The notes: generated by a model not told the origin, from the sequence alone. 64,000 bases of DNA from VRUE01 sp963705635 (GCA_963705635.1 CAVPKH010000004.1:620001-684000); one strand, 5' to 3'. Positions 47,900 through 59,344 are shown, numbered from the stretch's first letter. Translations and numbers: made by a program.

Positions 47900-50800
47900 G
47901 TGTCGCTGAAGCTGATCCACGGACCCCCGAACTCGGGCCGCGCGGGCCGGATCAGGCAGGGCCTGACCGCCGCGCTGGACCGCGACCCGGTCCTCGTCGT
48001 CCCCACCCTCGACGACGTCTACGCCTTCGAGCGCGAGCTCTGCGCGAAGGGCGCCGTCCTCGGCGCGGACGTGATGACCTTCGGCGGCCTCTTCCGAGCG
48101 GTGGCCACCGCCGCGGGGGCGCCTCCGGGCGCCGTCCTCACCCCGGCGCAGCGCCTTGGCGCGGTCGCGGCGGCGGTGACCGAGGGGCGATCGGAGATGG
48201 GGCCGCTGCGCGGCTCCGTCCTCCACCCCGGCTTCCCGCAGGCGCTCGAGCGCCTGCTCGACGAGCTCCAGGGGGCGGGGCTCGAGCCAGCGGACGTCGA
48301 AGCGGCGGCCGGGACCCTCGAGGGCTCCGCCTACCTGGGCGACATCGCGACCCTGTTCACCGGCTACGCGCTGGTGCGCGATCGACTCGGGGCCGTCGAC
48401 ACCCACGGCATCGCGCGCGAGGCGATCGCCCTGCTGGCGGCCGAGGCTCAGCTCTGGCGGCGACCGGTCTTCCTCTACGGCCTCGACGACCTGACGCGAA
48501 ACCAGCTCGACCTGATCCGCGCGCTCGCGGCGGCCGTGGAGGTGACCGTGGCGCTGCCCTTCGAGGAAGGCCACTCGGCGCTCGAGAGCCGCAACGCGCC
48601 GCTGCTCGAGTCACTCGGAGGAGATCGGGATCGACGCTGACGAGAAGGCCCCGGCCGACCCCGGCAACACCGACTCGCCGCTGCTCTTCCACCTCGAGCG
48701 GGGCTTCGGCGCGACCGAGCGCGGAGCGCCTTCCCCTCGACGAGAGCCTCGTCTTCCTGCGCTCCGCCGGCGAGCGCGGCGAGGCCGAGGCGATAGCGGT
48801 CGAGGTGGCGCGCCTGCTCGCCGAAGGGGCCGACCCGGAGCAGATCGCGATCGTCGTCCGCGACCCCGCGCGGCGCGGCCCGCTGATCGCCTCGATCCTC
48901 GAGTCCTACGGCGTCGCCACCGCGCTCGAGGCCGAGATCCCGGCCGCGACCACCTCGGTGGGGGGCTCGTTGACCGCCCTGCTGGAAGCGATGCTGGGAA
49001 GCGGTCGGGCGGCGGACCTGCTGCGCTACCTGCGCGGCCCCTCGGGCGACGTCGCCGGGGCGGGTCGACTGGTTCGAGCGCAAGCTCCGCCGCAATCGCG
49101 TCCAAACCGCGACGGAGGCGCTGCGACTCTGGGAGGAGGAGCACGGGGAGCCGCCGGAGGACGTCGCCCGGGTCCGCGAGGCGGCCGGCCGCCCCGGCGA
49201 CCTGGCCGCGGAGGTGGGCCGAGCTCGCGGCGGCGATGGGCGCCCGGGTGGGCTCGGAGCTGGAGGCGCGCGCCGCCGGGGCGATCGCGACCGCGATGGC
49301 CGAGCGCGCCGAGCTCGACGGCCTGGCGCCGCTGCCCGAATCGATCGCGCAGGCGGTGGCCGGCATCGCCGTGCGGGTGTGGAGCGGGCCGGTCGAGGAC
49401 CGGGTCAGGATCGCCGACCCGCGCCGGGTGCGGGCGGCGCGCTTCGACAACGTCTTCGTCGCCTCCCTGCAGGACGGCGAGTTCCCGCGCGGCGCCGGGC
49501 ACTCCGACCCGTTCCTCTCCGAGCGCCAGCGCGAGTCGCTGGGCCTGCAGCCGCGCCACGCCGACGAGGCCGAGGAGCGCTACCTCTTCCACGCCTGCCT
49601 GGCGCTGCCGAAACGGCGGCTCTTCCTCTCCTACCGCGACAGCGACGAGAACGGCGCCGCCGAGGCGCCCTCCCCCTTCCTCGGCGACGTCAGGCAGCTG
49701 CTGGAGCCGACCGAGGGCGAGCTCCGCGGCCGCAGCCTCGCCGAGGTCGTCCACCGCCTCGCCGACGCGCCGTCGGAGACCGAGCTGGCGCGGACGATCG
49801 CCGCCCGCGGGCCGGGCGCCGACCCCGACCGGCTGCTCGAGATCGCCGGTGCCGAGGGCGCGACCGCCGACCGGGTCAGGGCGCGCCTGGCGACGCGCCC
49901 TCGCGCCGAGGCCGCCACGCGGGCGCCGGGGCCGCTCTCGAACCCGTCCGTGATCGCGGCGCTCGGCGACGTCCACGCCTACGGCGGCACCACCCTGGAG
50001 GGCTTCGACGTCTGCTCCTATCGCTGGTTCGTCTCGCACGAGCTCTCGCCCCAGCCGCTCGACCCGCCCCCCGACCCGCTCGTCCAGGGCGGCATCATGC
50101 ACGCCGCCCTCTACGCCCTCTACAAGGAGCGACCCGGGGGCGACGCGCTCCCCCGGCCCGGCTCCCTGGGCGCCTGGATCGCCCGCGGCCACGAGCTGGT
50201 CGACGAGATCGCCGCGGCGAGAGGAGCTCGGCGAGCACCCGGCCGAGCGGGCGATGCTCGCCCGCATCAAGGGGCTGCTCGCCCGCTTCCTCGCCGAGGA
50301 GGCGCGCCGGGAGACCGGGGGCTTCGAGCCCTGGCTGCTGGAGGCAGGGGTTCTCCGAGTCCGAGGAGGTCGAGCAGCCGGCCCTCGAGCTCGACGGCTG
50401 GCGCCTGCACGGCGCGATCGACCGGGTCGACCGGGCGCCCGACGGCCGCGCCCTCGTCCTCGACTACAAGCTCTCGAGCAAGGTCTCCGCGCGAGAAAAG
50501 CTCGAGGAGGAGGCGAAGCTGCAGCTGCAGCTCTACCTGATCGCCGTCGCCGAGCTCTGGGGGGCGGAGATCGTCGGCGGCCTCTACCACCCGCTGCGCG
50601 CCACCTCGCGAGCGCCGGCCGAGGGGGCTGGTGCTCGAGGACGCCGCAGCCGACCTCGACGGCTACCGGCTCTCCAAGACCGACAAGGTCGACGCGGAGG
50701 AGTTCGAGGAGCTGCTCGCCGACGCCCGGCGCCGGGCCGGCGCGATCGTCGCGCGGATGCGAAGCGGGCAGATCGACCGCGACCCCGGCCCCCGCGCCGG

Positions 50801-50907
50801 GCCTGCGCGACCACGGCGTCTGCCCGCCGTTCTGCGACTTCGCACCGATCTGCCGCCGCGACCGGGCGCCGGTCGAGCCGCTGGGCGACGACGAGGACGA
50901 GCGATGA
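47900..50907 (+). CDS. AddB-like exonuclease subunit with Fe-S nuclease domain, frameshifted
   Basis: 999 residues after removing eight single inserted bases (near 48619, 48711, 49063, 49216, 50220, 50353, 50630 and 50803). The N-terminus LIHGPPNSGRAG occupies the Walker A position but lacks the GKT Lys, so this helicase-like half is probably not an ATPase. The C-terminal PD-(D/E)XK domain shows GAIDRVDRAPDGRALVLDYK and LQLQLYLIAV. Cys in VCSYRWF and in VCPPFCDFAPICRR are placed like the AddB 4Fe-4S ligands. It overlaps the next gene by ATGA, so the two form an AddAB-type complex for processing double-strand breaks. Confidence 0.85.
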
Positions 50908-53900
50908 GCGAGCGGCAGCCGACCGAGGAGCAGCGCGCGGCGATCGAGGCGACCGGCGGTCGAGGTCCTGGTCGAGGCGGGCGCCGGAACCGGCAAGACC
51001 GGGGTGATGGTGGACCGCTACTGCCGGCTGGTCTGCGAGCAGGGCATCTCGCCTGGCGCGGTCCTCGCCTTCACCTTCACCGACAAGGCCGCCGCCGAGC
51101 TGCGCCAGCGGATCCGCGCCGAGATCGAGCGGCGCGCCGAGGCGGGATCGGAGCGCGCCGGCGAGCTGCTGCCGACGCTCGGCAGCGCCTGGGTGACGAC
51201 GATCCACGGCTTCTGCAACCGCCTGCTCTCCGCCCACCCGGTCGCGGTCGGCATCGACCCCAGGTTCCGGGTGCTGGACGCCCCGGAGACGGAGCGGGCC
51301 GCCGTCGAGGCCTTCGACGAGGCGCTCGAAGCCTTCCTCGCCGGGGGCGACCGCGACCGCGAAGAGACGGTCGCGGCGTTCGACATCGGCGGGCTGCGGG
51401 GGATCGTGCTCGGCGTCCACGCCGAGCTGCGCAGCCGCGGCGAGGCCGAGCCGAGGCTTCCCGAGCCGCCCGAGCCGGACGTGCCGGGGGCGCTGCGGCG
51501 CGCCGCGTCGGCCGCCGCCGAGGCGATCGCGGAGCTGAAGCCCGGCAGCGCCAACCACGAGCTGGTCGAGCGGGCGCTGGCCCTGCTCGACGGTGCGGAG
51601 GGCCTCCCAGCCTCGACGAGATGGCGTCGCTGCGGACGACGAGCAAGGCGAAGCCGACTGGCCGCCTACAGGGAAGCGATCGACGCGGCCCTGAGCCGCG
51701 TCGCCGAGGCCGGCGAGGGCGGCCGCGCCTACCGCCACGTCGCCGAGCTGCTGCGGCTGTTCTCCGAGCGCTTCGGCATCGCCAAGCAGCGGCGCGCCGG
51801 CATCGACTTCGAGGACCTGCAGCTGCTGGCGGCGCGGCTGCTCGAGCGGACCGAGACGGGGGCGGCGTACCGGGCCCGGTTCAGCCACCTCCTGGTCGAC
51901 GAGTTCCAGGACACCAACCGCCTCCAGCTGCAGCCTGATCGAGGCGCTGCGCGGCCCGGGCACGCAGCTGATGGTCGTCGGCGACGAGCTGCAGTCGATA
52001 TACGGCTTCAGGCACGCCGACCTCGACGTCTTCCGCGAGCGGCGGCGGGCGATCGAGGCGAGCGCCGGCGGCGAGGTGATCCCCCTCAGCGGCAACTTCC
52101 GCTCCCGCCCCGAGCTGATCGGCGCCGTCAACGCGATCGGCGAGCGGCTGCTCGACGGCTACACGCCGCTGCGCGTCGGCGCGCCGCCGGCCAGCCCGCA
52201 GCCGCGCCGGCGAGGGGCCGGCGGTGGAGATGCTGCTCACCGGCCGCGAGGGCTGGGACGAGGACGGGATCGAGCTCGACCCGGCAACCGACGCCCGCAC
52301 GCCGGCCAACCAGCTGGCCGAGGCCCGCTTCCTCGCCTCGCGGCTGCGCGAGCTGGCCGACCAGGGCGTCGAGCGCGGCGCGATGGTCGTGCTGCTGCGC
52401 GCCTTCACCCGCCTCGACGCCCACGAGGACTCGCTGGAGAGAGCCGGCCTGCGCCCCTACGTCGTCGGCGGCCGCGGCTACTGGTCCCAGCAGCAGGTCG
52501 CCGACGTCTGCGCGCTGCTGGCGACGATCGCCAACCCGCTCGACGACCAGGCGCTGCTGGGAACGCTCGCCTCACCCGCCTGCGGAGTGGCGCCCGACAC
52601 GCTCTGGCTGCTGCGCGCCGCGGCGGGCAGGGGCCGCCACATCTGGCCGACCGTGGAGCAGGCGGCGGGACTGGGCGAGGACGAGCGCGCCGACCCCGAG
52701 CGACTCGCGCAGATCCCCGCGGCGGAGCTGCTCGCTGCTGCGCAGCTTCGCCGAGACGATCGCCGCGCTGCGCCGGCGCGCCACCTCGCTCTCGCTCGCC
52801 GGCCTGATCGACGCCGCGGTAACCGAGACCGGCTACGACCTCGCCGTGCTGATGCGCCTCGCCGGCGAGAGCCGCTTCGCCAACGTGCGCAAGCTGATGC
52901 GCCTCGCCGCCGAGTTCGAGGCCGCCGAGGGCCGCGACCTGCGCGGCCTGCTCGACTTCCTCGCCGCCCGCGCCGACGCCGACGCCGACGCGCAGGCGGC
53001 GACCGCGGTCGAGGGTCACGACGGGGTGCGGATCATGACCATCCACAGCGCCAAGGGGCTCGAGTTCGACGTGGTCGCGATCCCCCATCTCTCCCGCGGC
53101 CTGCTGCCCGCCGCGCGCGCGCCCATGCTCAGCCTCGGCCGCGAGCCCGAGGCGCCGCGGGTGGGGATGCAGCTGCGCCGGCTCGGCGCCCGCGGGGTCG
53201 ACCTCTACGCCCAGCGCGAGCTCAGCGAGGAGGCCCAGAGTGCGGCAGGCCGAGGAGGAGCTCCGCCTCTTCCACGTCGGCGCGACGCGAGCGCGCGAGC
53301 GGCTGCTGCTGAGCGGCGTGGTCAGCCCCTCTCCCTCCTCCCGCGAAAGCCACGGCAAGGCGGTGATCGAGCGGATCGTCGCCGGCTTCGAGATCGACCG
53401 CGAGCGCGACTCGACCGTCGCCGTCGCGGCTCCCGAGCAGCGGCCGGGGCTCGAGGCTGCAGTTCGAGCCCTCCGAGATCGCGGTCCGGGTCAACCTCGC
53501 CTCGGTCGAGCGGGCGGCGAGCCTGACCGCCGTGCGCAGGGAGCCGGAGGCGGCGCGAGACGACGGCGAAGGGCCCGCGCCCCTGGTCGCGCGCAGGCCT
53601 CCCAAGGCGGCGAAGCGGCCGCTCTCCTACACCGCGATCTCGGCCCAGGCAAGGGATCCGAGGAACGGCTCATCGACAGCGACCGCGCCCTGCGCGAGCA
53701 GGGCGGCGAGGAGCAGGCGGCGGCCGAGGGTGGCATCGCGCGGGGCATGGCCGTGCACTCGCTGCTCGAGTGGAGCCAGGCCAACGAGTGGCGAGCGCCG
53801 AGCGCCGAGCTGGTCCGGCGGATCTCGACCTCGGCCGAGGTCGGCGCCGACGCCGGGCTCAGCGAGGGGGCGCTGCTGACCCCGCTCCAAGCCTGGCTCG

Positions 53901-54285
53901 GCTCCAGCTTCTTCGCCGAGCGCATCCGCGGGCGCAGAGAGCAGCCGCGCCGAGGTGCCGCTGCTGATCGAAGTCGCCGACACCGTCCTGCGCGGCTCGA
54001 TCGACCTGCTGGTCGAGGAGGACGGCGCGCCGCCGCTGATCGTCGACTACAAGACCGACAGGGTCGACGGCTCGCGGCCCCGCCGAGCTCGTCGCCCGCT
54101 ATGAGATCCAGCAGGCGATCTACGCGCTCGCGGTCGCCGAGGCGCGAGCGGTCGAGGAGGTCGAGCTCGCCTACGTCTTCCTCGAGCGCCCCGAGGAGCC
54201 GGCCGTCGCGAGCTGGGGCCCGGGTGAGATCGCCGCTGGCCGGCGGCGGCTCGAAACGGAGGTCGCCCGGGTCAGGAGGGGCTGA
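50904..54285 (+). CDS. AddA-like UvrD helicase-nuclease subunit, frameshifted
   Basis: About 1125 residues after correcting roughly eleven indels between 50961 and 54081. Helicase motifs: VEAGAGTGKT (Walker A), FTFTDKAAAELRQR, LLVDEFQDTNR (motif II), VVGDELQSIYGFRHAD (motif III), NFRSR (IV), MTIHSAKGLEFDVV (V) and HVGATRARERL (VI). The C-terminal nuclease has PLIVDYKTDR and YEIQQAIYALA. Near 53655 the expected Cys/Tyr-rich segment after LSYTAIS looks shortened. It would unwind and degrade DNA ends with the AddB-like partner upstream. It ends one base before the convergent xseB stop. Confidence 0.88.
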
Positions 54286-54522
54286 TCAGGCCGCGCCCGG
54301 CTCGGCGGAAGTCGCGAGCTTGGTCGCCAGCTCGTCCAGCTTCAGCTCCTTCAGGCCCTCGCCGACCGCGTCCAGCTCCGCCGTGCAGTAGGTGACCAGA
54401 TCGCGCCCCTCGCCGCAGAGGGCGAGGGTCTCGCGCAGGCCGGCCTGGCCGGAGTCGAGGCGCTCGATGATCTGCTCCAGCCGCTCGACCGCGGCCTCGT
54501 AGCTGTCGGGTTTCTCGCTCAA
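54286..54522 (-). CDS. xseB: Exodeoxyribonuclease VII small subunit
   Basis: 78 residues from a TTG at 54522 that overlaps the xseA stop (TTGA). SYEAAVERLEQIIERLDSGQ and AGLRETLALCGEGRDLVTYC are the XseB signature; a helical Glu/Leu-rich tail follows. XseB binds the XseA coiled coil and is needed for single-strand exonuclease activity. An apparent in-frame fusion with xseA exists only because of the indel in xseA. Confidence 0.9.
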   Translation of the reverse strand: MSEKPDSYEAAVERLEQIIERLDSGQAGLRETLALCGEGRDLVTYCTAELDAVGEGLKELKLDELATKLATSAEPGAA

Positions 54523-55800
54523 TCGGGCTGCTCGATCCTGGCGCCAATGCTGCCGTCGGAGAAGCGCAGTCTGACGCGCTCGGCGGCGACCGCGCCGCTG
54601 GCGGTGGTCACCGGCTCGCCATCGCCGCGCCTCGACCAGGGCGTAGCCGCGCTCGAGCGTGCGCTCGGGCTCGTGGGCGCGCAGCGAGACGGCGGACTGG
54701 CGCAGCACCTCGCGCCGCCTCTCCATTTCCGGCCCGATGGCGCGCCGACGCGCCCGCTCCAGGACGACGCTGGCGAGGCGGCGCTGGAAGTCGAGCCGCT
54801 CGGCGACGCCGCGCTCGGAGGCGGCGCGAATCTCGCGCGTCTTCTGGTTGAGGGCGAGCCGCTCACGGCGCAGCGCCCGCGCCGGGCCGCGCGCCAGGGC
54901 GACGAGGTGCGGGGTGCGCGCTCGCACCGCCGCCTCAGCCGCCCGCCGCAGCGAGGCGACGCTGCGGTCGAGCGCCCCCCGCGCCGCCCGGCAGTCGAGC
55001 GGCACCGCGGCCTCGGCCGCGTGGGTCGGGGTCGAGCAGGCGGCCGCGGCGACGTCGTCGATCAGGGTCGAGTCGCGCTCGTGGCCGACCGCGCTGATCA
55101 CCGGCACGCGCAGCAGCGCCACCGTGCGGCAGAGGGTCTCGTCGCAGAAGGCCCAGAGGTCAGCGAGGCTGCCGCCGCCGCGGGTGACCACGATCGCCTC
55201 CACCTGCGGCCGCGCCGCCAGATCCTGGATCGCGGCGCCGATCGCCGGCGCCGCGTGGCGATCCTGCACCGGCGCGAAGGCCCAGACGACGGTGCCGCGC
55301 CAACCGCGCCGCTCGAGCCCGGCCAGGAGGTCGCGGCGAGCCGCCCCGGACTCGGCGGTGACGACGCCAATCGTCTTCGGCAACAGCGGCCGCGCCAGCT
55401 GCTTCTGCAACTCGAACAGGCCCTCGGCTTGGAGCTGCTTGCGCAGCGCCTGCAGCCGCGCCAGCAGATCGCCCTCACCGGCCAGGCGCAGTTGCGTCGC
55501 CCGGAAGGAGAAGCTCGGGGATGAGGCGGCGCTGCCGATGAAGTAGTCGGGCCCGCCGGAGGCGACGAGCTCGGCGCCGTCCCGCAGGGCGCCGTCGGGC
55601 AGCTTCAGGCGGGCCAGGTCGTTCGACCAAATCGTGCAGGGCACCGCCCCTTCGCTATCGCGCAGCTCGAAATAAGCCTGCTTCGCCGTCTGGCGAAGGC
55701 CGGTCACCTCGCCGATCAACTGGACCCGAGCCCGCTTGCGCAGCTCATCGCGAAGGGTTTTCGCGTAGCGACCAACGGGGAACGGGCCAGGCAAATCCAC
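54519..55800 (-). CDS. xseA: Exodeoxyribonuclease VII large subunit, frameshifted
   Basis: 426 residues after removing one extra base near 54630, which restores ALVEARDGEPVTTASGAVAA. GTG start at 55800. The N-terminal OB fold includes VQLIGEVTGLRQTAKQAYFE and CTIWSNDLARL. The catalytic region has IGVVTAESGAARRDLLAGL, VTRGGGSLADLWAFCDE and VISAVGHERDSTLIDDVA. A coiled-coil region and the C-terminal RGYALVEA strand follow. XseAB trims single-stranded DNA. It lies tail to tail with the AddAB-like genes, making a DNA-end-processing cluster. Confidence 0.93.
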
Positions 55801-55919
55801 CCTTTGAGGCTACTTGCGGTCGATGACGCGGGCAGCGCAAGCAGGTCAAGGACGCAGGGAGCGTCGCGTGCTTCGCAGGCGAGCGACCGAGGACGCCGAT
55901 ACGCGCAGTGCTGCTCGCG

Positions 55920-56270
55920 TCATCCGGTGCGCTTCCAACGGCGGGCCCACTGCTTGAGCTCGCCAAGCGCGGGCCCAAGGTCGGCGCCCTTCTCGGTCAG
56001 CGAATAGGTGACGCGCACCGGCGTGCCGGCCTCGACCTCGCGTTCGACCAAGCCCTCTTCCTCGAGCTCGCGCAGGCGCTGCGAGAGGAGGCGATCCGAG
56101 AGCCCCGGCACGGCCCTGGCCAACTGGGCAAAGCGCTGCGGCCCCTCCGTGAGGGCGGAGACGATCGCGCCGGTCCAGCGCTTGCCGATCAACTCGATCG
56201 CCGCGTGAAAGTGCGGGCAAACGCCGCCGTTGCCGGCAGCCTGATCTTGGGTCGTGGACCCGGCCTCCAC
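55920..56270 (-). CDS. HxlR-family transcriptional regulator
   Basis: 116 residues. CPHFHAAIELIGKRWTGAIV starts the winged helix with the near-invariant HxlR Cys (C18). QRFAQLARAVPGLSDRLLSQ and RLRELEEEGLVERE form the recognition helix and wing; YSLTEKGADLGPAL is the dimer helix. Such regulators often sense oxidants or electrophiles through the Cys. No target gene is evident; its nearest neighbour, the MarP-like gene, lies 35 nt upstream on the same strand. Confidence 0.92.
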   Translation of the reverse strand: MEAGSTTQDQAAGNGGVCPHFHAAIELIGKRWTGAIVSALTEGPQRFAQLARAVPGLSDRLLSQRLRELEEEGLVEREVEAGTPVRVTYSLTEKGADLGPALGELKQWARRWKRTG

Positions 56271-56305
56271 TGCTCAACGGAGCTTACTGAACGTAAGCGA
56301 CGGGC

Positions 56306-57451
56306 TCATCCCGTGCAGGGACCGGTGTCCGCCGACGGGCTCGGCTCTCGCAGGGCAGCTTCGATCACCGCGCTGGGAACGGCGAAGCCGCCGGGGGTTC
56401 CGCGGGTCGTGGCGGCGAAGACGGTGCCGAGGACACGGCCGCGGCCGTCTACGAGGGGGCCGCCGGAGTTGCCGCTGCGGACGCTGCCGCGCAGGGAGGA
56501 GATGGGGCGGTGGATCGGGCCGCGGCCGTAGGAATCGTCGCTGATCGTGTCCTGGGTCTCACCGAGGCGCGCGGGGGCAACGGCGTAGGGACCGTTCTCG
56601 GGGTAGCCGAGAACGGCGGCTGCCGTGCCCGACTTCGGGTCGGGCGCGATCGGCAGGGCGGGCAGGTCGGCGCCGATACGGAGCAGGGCGAGGTCGTTTT
56701 CGGGGTCGTAGAGGACCGGCGTGGCATCAAGCGAGGCGCCTTCCTGCGTCGTCACCGTGGTGTCGTCCTCGCCGGCGACGACGTGGGCGTTGGTGACCAC
56801 GAGCCCGGAGCCCGCCACCCAGCCGGAGCCCTCGACCCCGAGCCCGCAGGCCGTCCCCAGCACCCGCACGACAGAGGCGCCCGCCCGGACCACGTCGGGA
56901 TCGGAGGCGATCGAGGGGTCGGGCGCGGCGACGGGCGTCGCCGGGCCGATGATCGAGGGCGCCGGGTCGACGCGGTCGAGCGCGTTGAGGACCGATCCGG
57001 TCGGCGGCAGGACTTCGTTGAGGCTGCGCAGGATCAGCGAGCGCTGCACGTCGACGCGCAGCTGCGCGGTGCCGGGAGCATGCAGGGCAACGGCGCCGAA
57101 GACCCAGACCAGCCCCAACGCCACGGAGGCGACCAGCGCCGCCCCGCCCGCCCCATCGGCCAGGTGCAGCCCCTTGCCCCGGATCAGGCGCGCGCGCAGC
57201 CCCAGGGCGAGGCTCTCCAGCGTCACCGCGGTCAGCGCTCCGGCCAGCAAGGCCCCCAGCGCCGCGCAGAGCGGCGCGTAGGGGGACTCCGAACCCTGAT
57301 CGAGCACCAACGGCCCGATCCGGCTGCCGGCAAAAGCGCCGACGGCAAAGCCAATCAGGGTGAGCGTGCCGACGATCAATCCCTGGCGATAGCCCCAAAG
57401 CCCAAGGGCCAGGGTGAAGGCGGCGATTCCCCAATCGAGGACGGTCACCAC
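56306..57451 (-). CDS. MarP-like periplasmic serine protease with CvpA domain
   Basis: 381 residues from GTG 57451; no Shine-Dalgarno is seen, so the start is uncertain. The N-terminus (VLDWGIAAFTLALGLWGYRQ, then three more membrane segments) matches the CvpA/colicin V production domain. The C-terminus is trypsin-like: His in VVTNAHVVAG (about 222), Asp in PENDLALLRI (about 250), Ser in SGNSGGPLVDGRG (about 327). Mycobacterial MarP has this same architecture and keeps internal pH under acid stress by processing a peptidoglycan hydrolase. A Cys pair around the propeptide-protease loop cannot be confirmed. Confidence 0.9.
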   Translation of the reverse strand: MVTVLDWGIAAFTLALGLWGYRQGLIVGTLTLIGFAVGAFAGSRIGPLVLDQGSESPYAPLCAALGALLAGALTAVTLESLALGLRARLIRGKGLHLADGAGGAALVASVALGLVWVFGAVALHAPGTAQLRVDVQRSLILRSLNEVLPPTGSVLNALDRVDPAPSIIGPATPVAAPDPSIASDPDVVRAGASVVRVLGTACGLGVEGSGWVAGSGLVVTNAHVVAGEDDTTVTTQEGASLDATPVLYDPENDLALLRIGADLPALPIAPDPKSGTAAAVLGYPENGPYAVAPARLGETQDTISDDSYGRGPIHRPISSLRGSVRSGNSGGPLVDGRGRVLGTVFAATTRGTPGGFAVPSAVIEAALREPSPSADTGPCTG

Positions 57452-57602
57452 CCAATGGAAGCAGGAAGGAGGGGCCGGGCGCCTCTCCGCGCCGCAGCGT
57501 GACGTTTTTCGCACGGGACCACTCGGCCAGGGACGGGGCGCGCCAGGCGAAAAACCCAGCAAGCAAGAGAGCTACCCGACAGCTCCACTACCTTTCACGC
57601 AA

Positions 57603-59336
57603 ATGACCCCCCGTCCCTCTGACGTGGAGCGGCGTCGCCGCCTCGTCACCCGCATGGCCCCCCTCGCCCTGATCGCCCTGATCGCCTTCGTCCTAGGCGC
57701 CACGGCGGGCACCCCCGGCTCGCCGGAAAAGGAAGCCGCCCAGCGCTTCGTCGAGGCCTGGGAACACGACGAATACGCTGCCATGTACGGCGAGCTGAAC
57801 CCCGCCTCGCAGCGCAAGATCGAGCTCAACGACTTCGCCATCGCCTACCGCGAGGCCGGCGAGCGGGCGACCCTGAGCTCGCTCGAAGCCGATTCCCCCG
57901 GCGATGCCTCCACAGCGGAGGGGGCAATCGTGGTGCCGGTGCAGGCGCTCGCCAAGACGATGGCCTTCGGCCCGGTGGAAGCCGAGCTCGAGCTTCCCTA
58001 TGCCGAAGGCGGCATCAGCTGGGACCAGAGCCTCGTCTTCCCCGGCCTGCGCCCCGGCGAGCACCTCGACAGCCAGATCGAGCTGGCGCCGCGGGCGCCG
58101 ATCCTGGCCGCCGACGGCACGCCGCTTGCCGAGGGGCCCGCCGAAGCCCGCGCCCACCCGCTCGGCAGCTCGTCGATCGACGTCAGCGGCGAAGTCGGCA
58201 TCGCCGACGAAACCGAATCCGAGGCCCTCGCCAGCCAGGGGTTTGGCCCCGATACGCCGGTCGGGATCAGCGGCCTCGAGCGCGCCTTCAACGCCCGGCT
58301 CGCCGGCAAGCCGGGCGGCTCGCTGCTCGCGGTGACCGACGCAAGCGGCGCGACCCGGACCCTGGCCAAGGCAGAGCCCAGCCCGGGCGCCCCGGTGAAG
58401 ACGACGATCGACCCCGACCTGCAGGAATCCGCCGTCTCGGCCCTGGCCGGTCGCGTCGGCGGCATCGCCCTGCTCGACGCCCGCAACGGCGACGTCCGCG
58501 CCCTCGCCGGCCAGGCCTTCTCGGCGCCGCAACCGCCCGGCTCCACCTTCAAGACGATCACCACGACGGCGGCGCTGCAGAAGGGCATCGTTTCCCTCGA
58601 CGACGAATTCGAAATCACCAGCGGCGTCAACGTCGGCGGCCGCTTCATCGAAAACGCCAACGGCGAGTACTGCGGCGGCACCTTTCGCGAAGCCTTCGCC
58701 GACTCGTGCAACGCCGACTTCGCCCCGCTCGGCCCGGAGATCGGCAACGACGAACTGGTTGCGACCGCCGAGCGATTCGGCTTCAACTCGCCGCCGACGC
58801 TCTACGCGCCGCGGATCGTCGCCCAGGTCGACCCCGAAGAATCGACGATCCCAACCGAGATCGGCGACGACCTCGACCTCGGAGTCAGCGCGATCGGCCA
58901 GGGGGAAGTGCTGGCGACGCCCCTGCAGATGGCGAGCGTGGCGCAGACGATCGGCAACGGCGGCGTGCGCGAACCGACCTCGATCGTCGCCAACCAAAAG
59001 CTCCGCCCGACGGCGGAGCCGGTCCGGGTGATGTCGAAGAAGGTCGCCGACGAGCTGACCGAGCTGATGATCGGCGTCGTCACCAGCGGCACCGGCTACG
59101 CCGGGGCGATCCCCGAGGCCCAGGTGGCGGGCAAGACCGGCACCGCCGAGCTCGGCCCCCGGCCCGGCGAAGAGAACGCCGAGCACCCGCAGCAGCGCAA
59201 GGACGCCTGGTTCGCCGCCTTCGCCCCGGCCGATCACGCCAAGCTGGCGATCGGCGTGCTGCTGATCGAAGCCGAAGCGGCTGGTGGCGAAGTCGCCGCG
59301 CCGGCGGCGTCCGCGGTGCTCTCGGCCGGCCTCTGA
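57603..59336 (+). CDS. Class B penicillin-binding protein with MecA_N-like domain
   Basis: 577 residues. ATG at 57603. One membrane anchor (MAPLALIALIAFVLGATAG) leads into an NTF2/MecA_N-like domain (AAQRFVEAWEHDEYAAMYGE to about residue 150), a linker with the APILAADGTPLAEG signature, and a transpeptidase domain. Active-site motifs: PGSTFKT (Ser about 312), SCN (about 367) and KTGTAE (about 510). It cross-links peptidoglycan outside the membrane. Actinobacterial PBPs of this kind resemble PbpA/PBP2a-type proteins. It stands alone between a divergent protease gene and a convergent lipoprotein gene. Confidence 0.92.
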   Translation: MTPRPSDVERRRRLVTRMAPLALIALIAFVLGATAGTPGSPEKEAAQRFVEAWEHDEYAAMYGELNPASQRKIELNDFAIAYREAGERATLSSLEADSPGDASTAEGAIVVPVQALAKTMAFGPVEAELELPYAEGGISWDQSLVFPGLRPGEHLDSQIELAPRAPILAADGTPLAEGPAEARAHPLGSSSIDVSGEVGIADETESEALASQGFGPDTPVGISGLERAFNARLAGKPGGSLLAVTDASGATRTLAKAEPSPGAPVKTTIDPDLQESAVSALAGRVGGIALLDARNGDVRALAGQAFSAPQPPGSTFKTITTTAALQKGIVSLDDEFEITSGVNVGGRFIENANGEYCGGTFREAFADSCNADFAPLGPEIGNDELVATAERFGFNSPPTLYAPRIVAQVDPEESTIPTEIGDDLDLGVSAIGQGEVLATPLQMASVAQTIGNGGVREPTSIVANQKLRPTAEPVRVMSKKVADELTELMIGVVTSGTGYAGAIPEAQVAGKTGTAELGPRPGEENAEHPQQRKDAWFAAFAPADHAKLAIGVLLIEAEAAGGEVAAPAASAVLSAGL

Positions 59337-59344
59337 GCTGGGCG

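Noticed and set aside
48600..54100. Programmed frameshifting or gene decay in the AddAB-like genes
   Set aside because: Insertion contexts share no slippery motif, sites differ in sequence, and protein conservation is high throughout; errors explain it better.
54286..55800. A 504-codon open frame that joins XseA to XseB
   Set aside because: The fusion arises from one inserted base near 54630; the corrected xseA frame stops at 54519 with a TTGA overlap to xseB.
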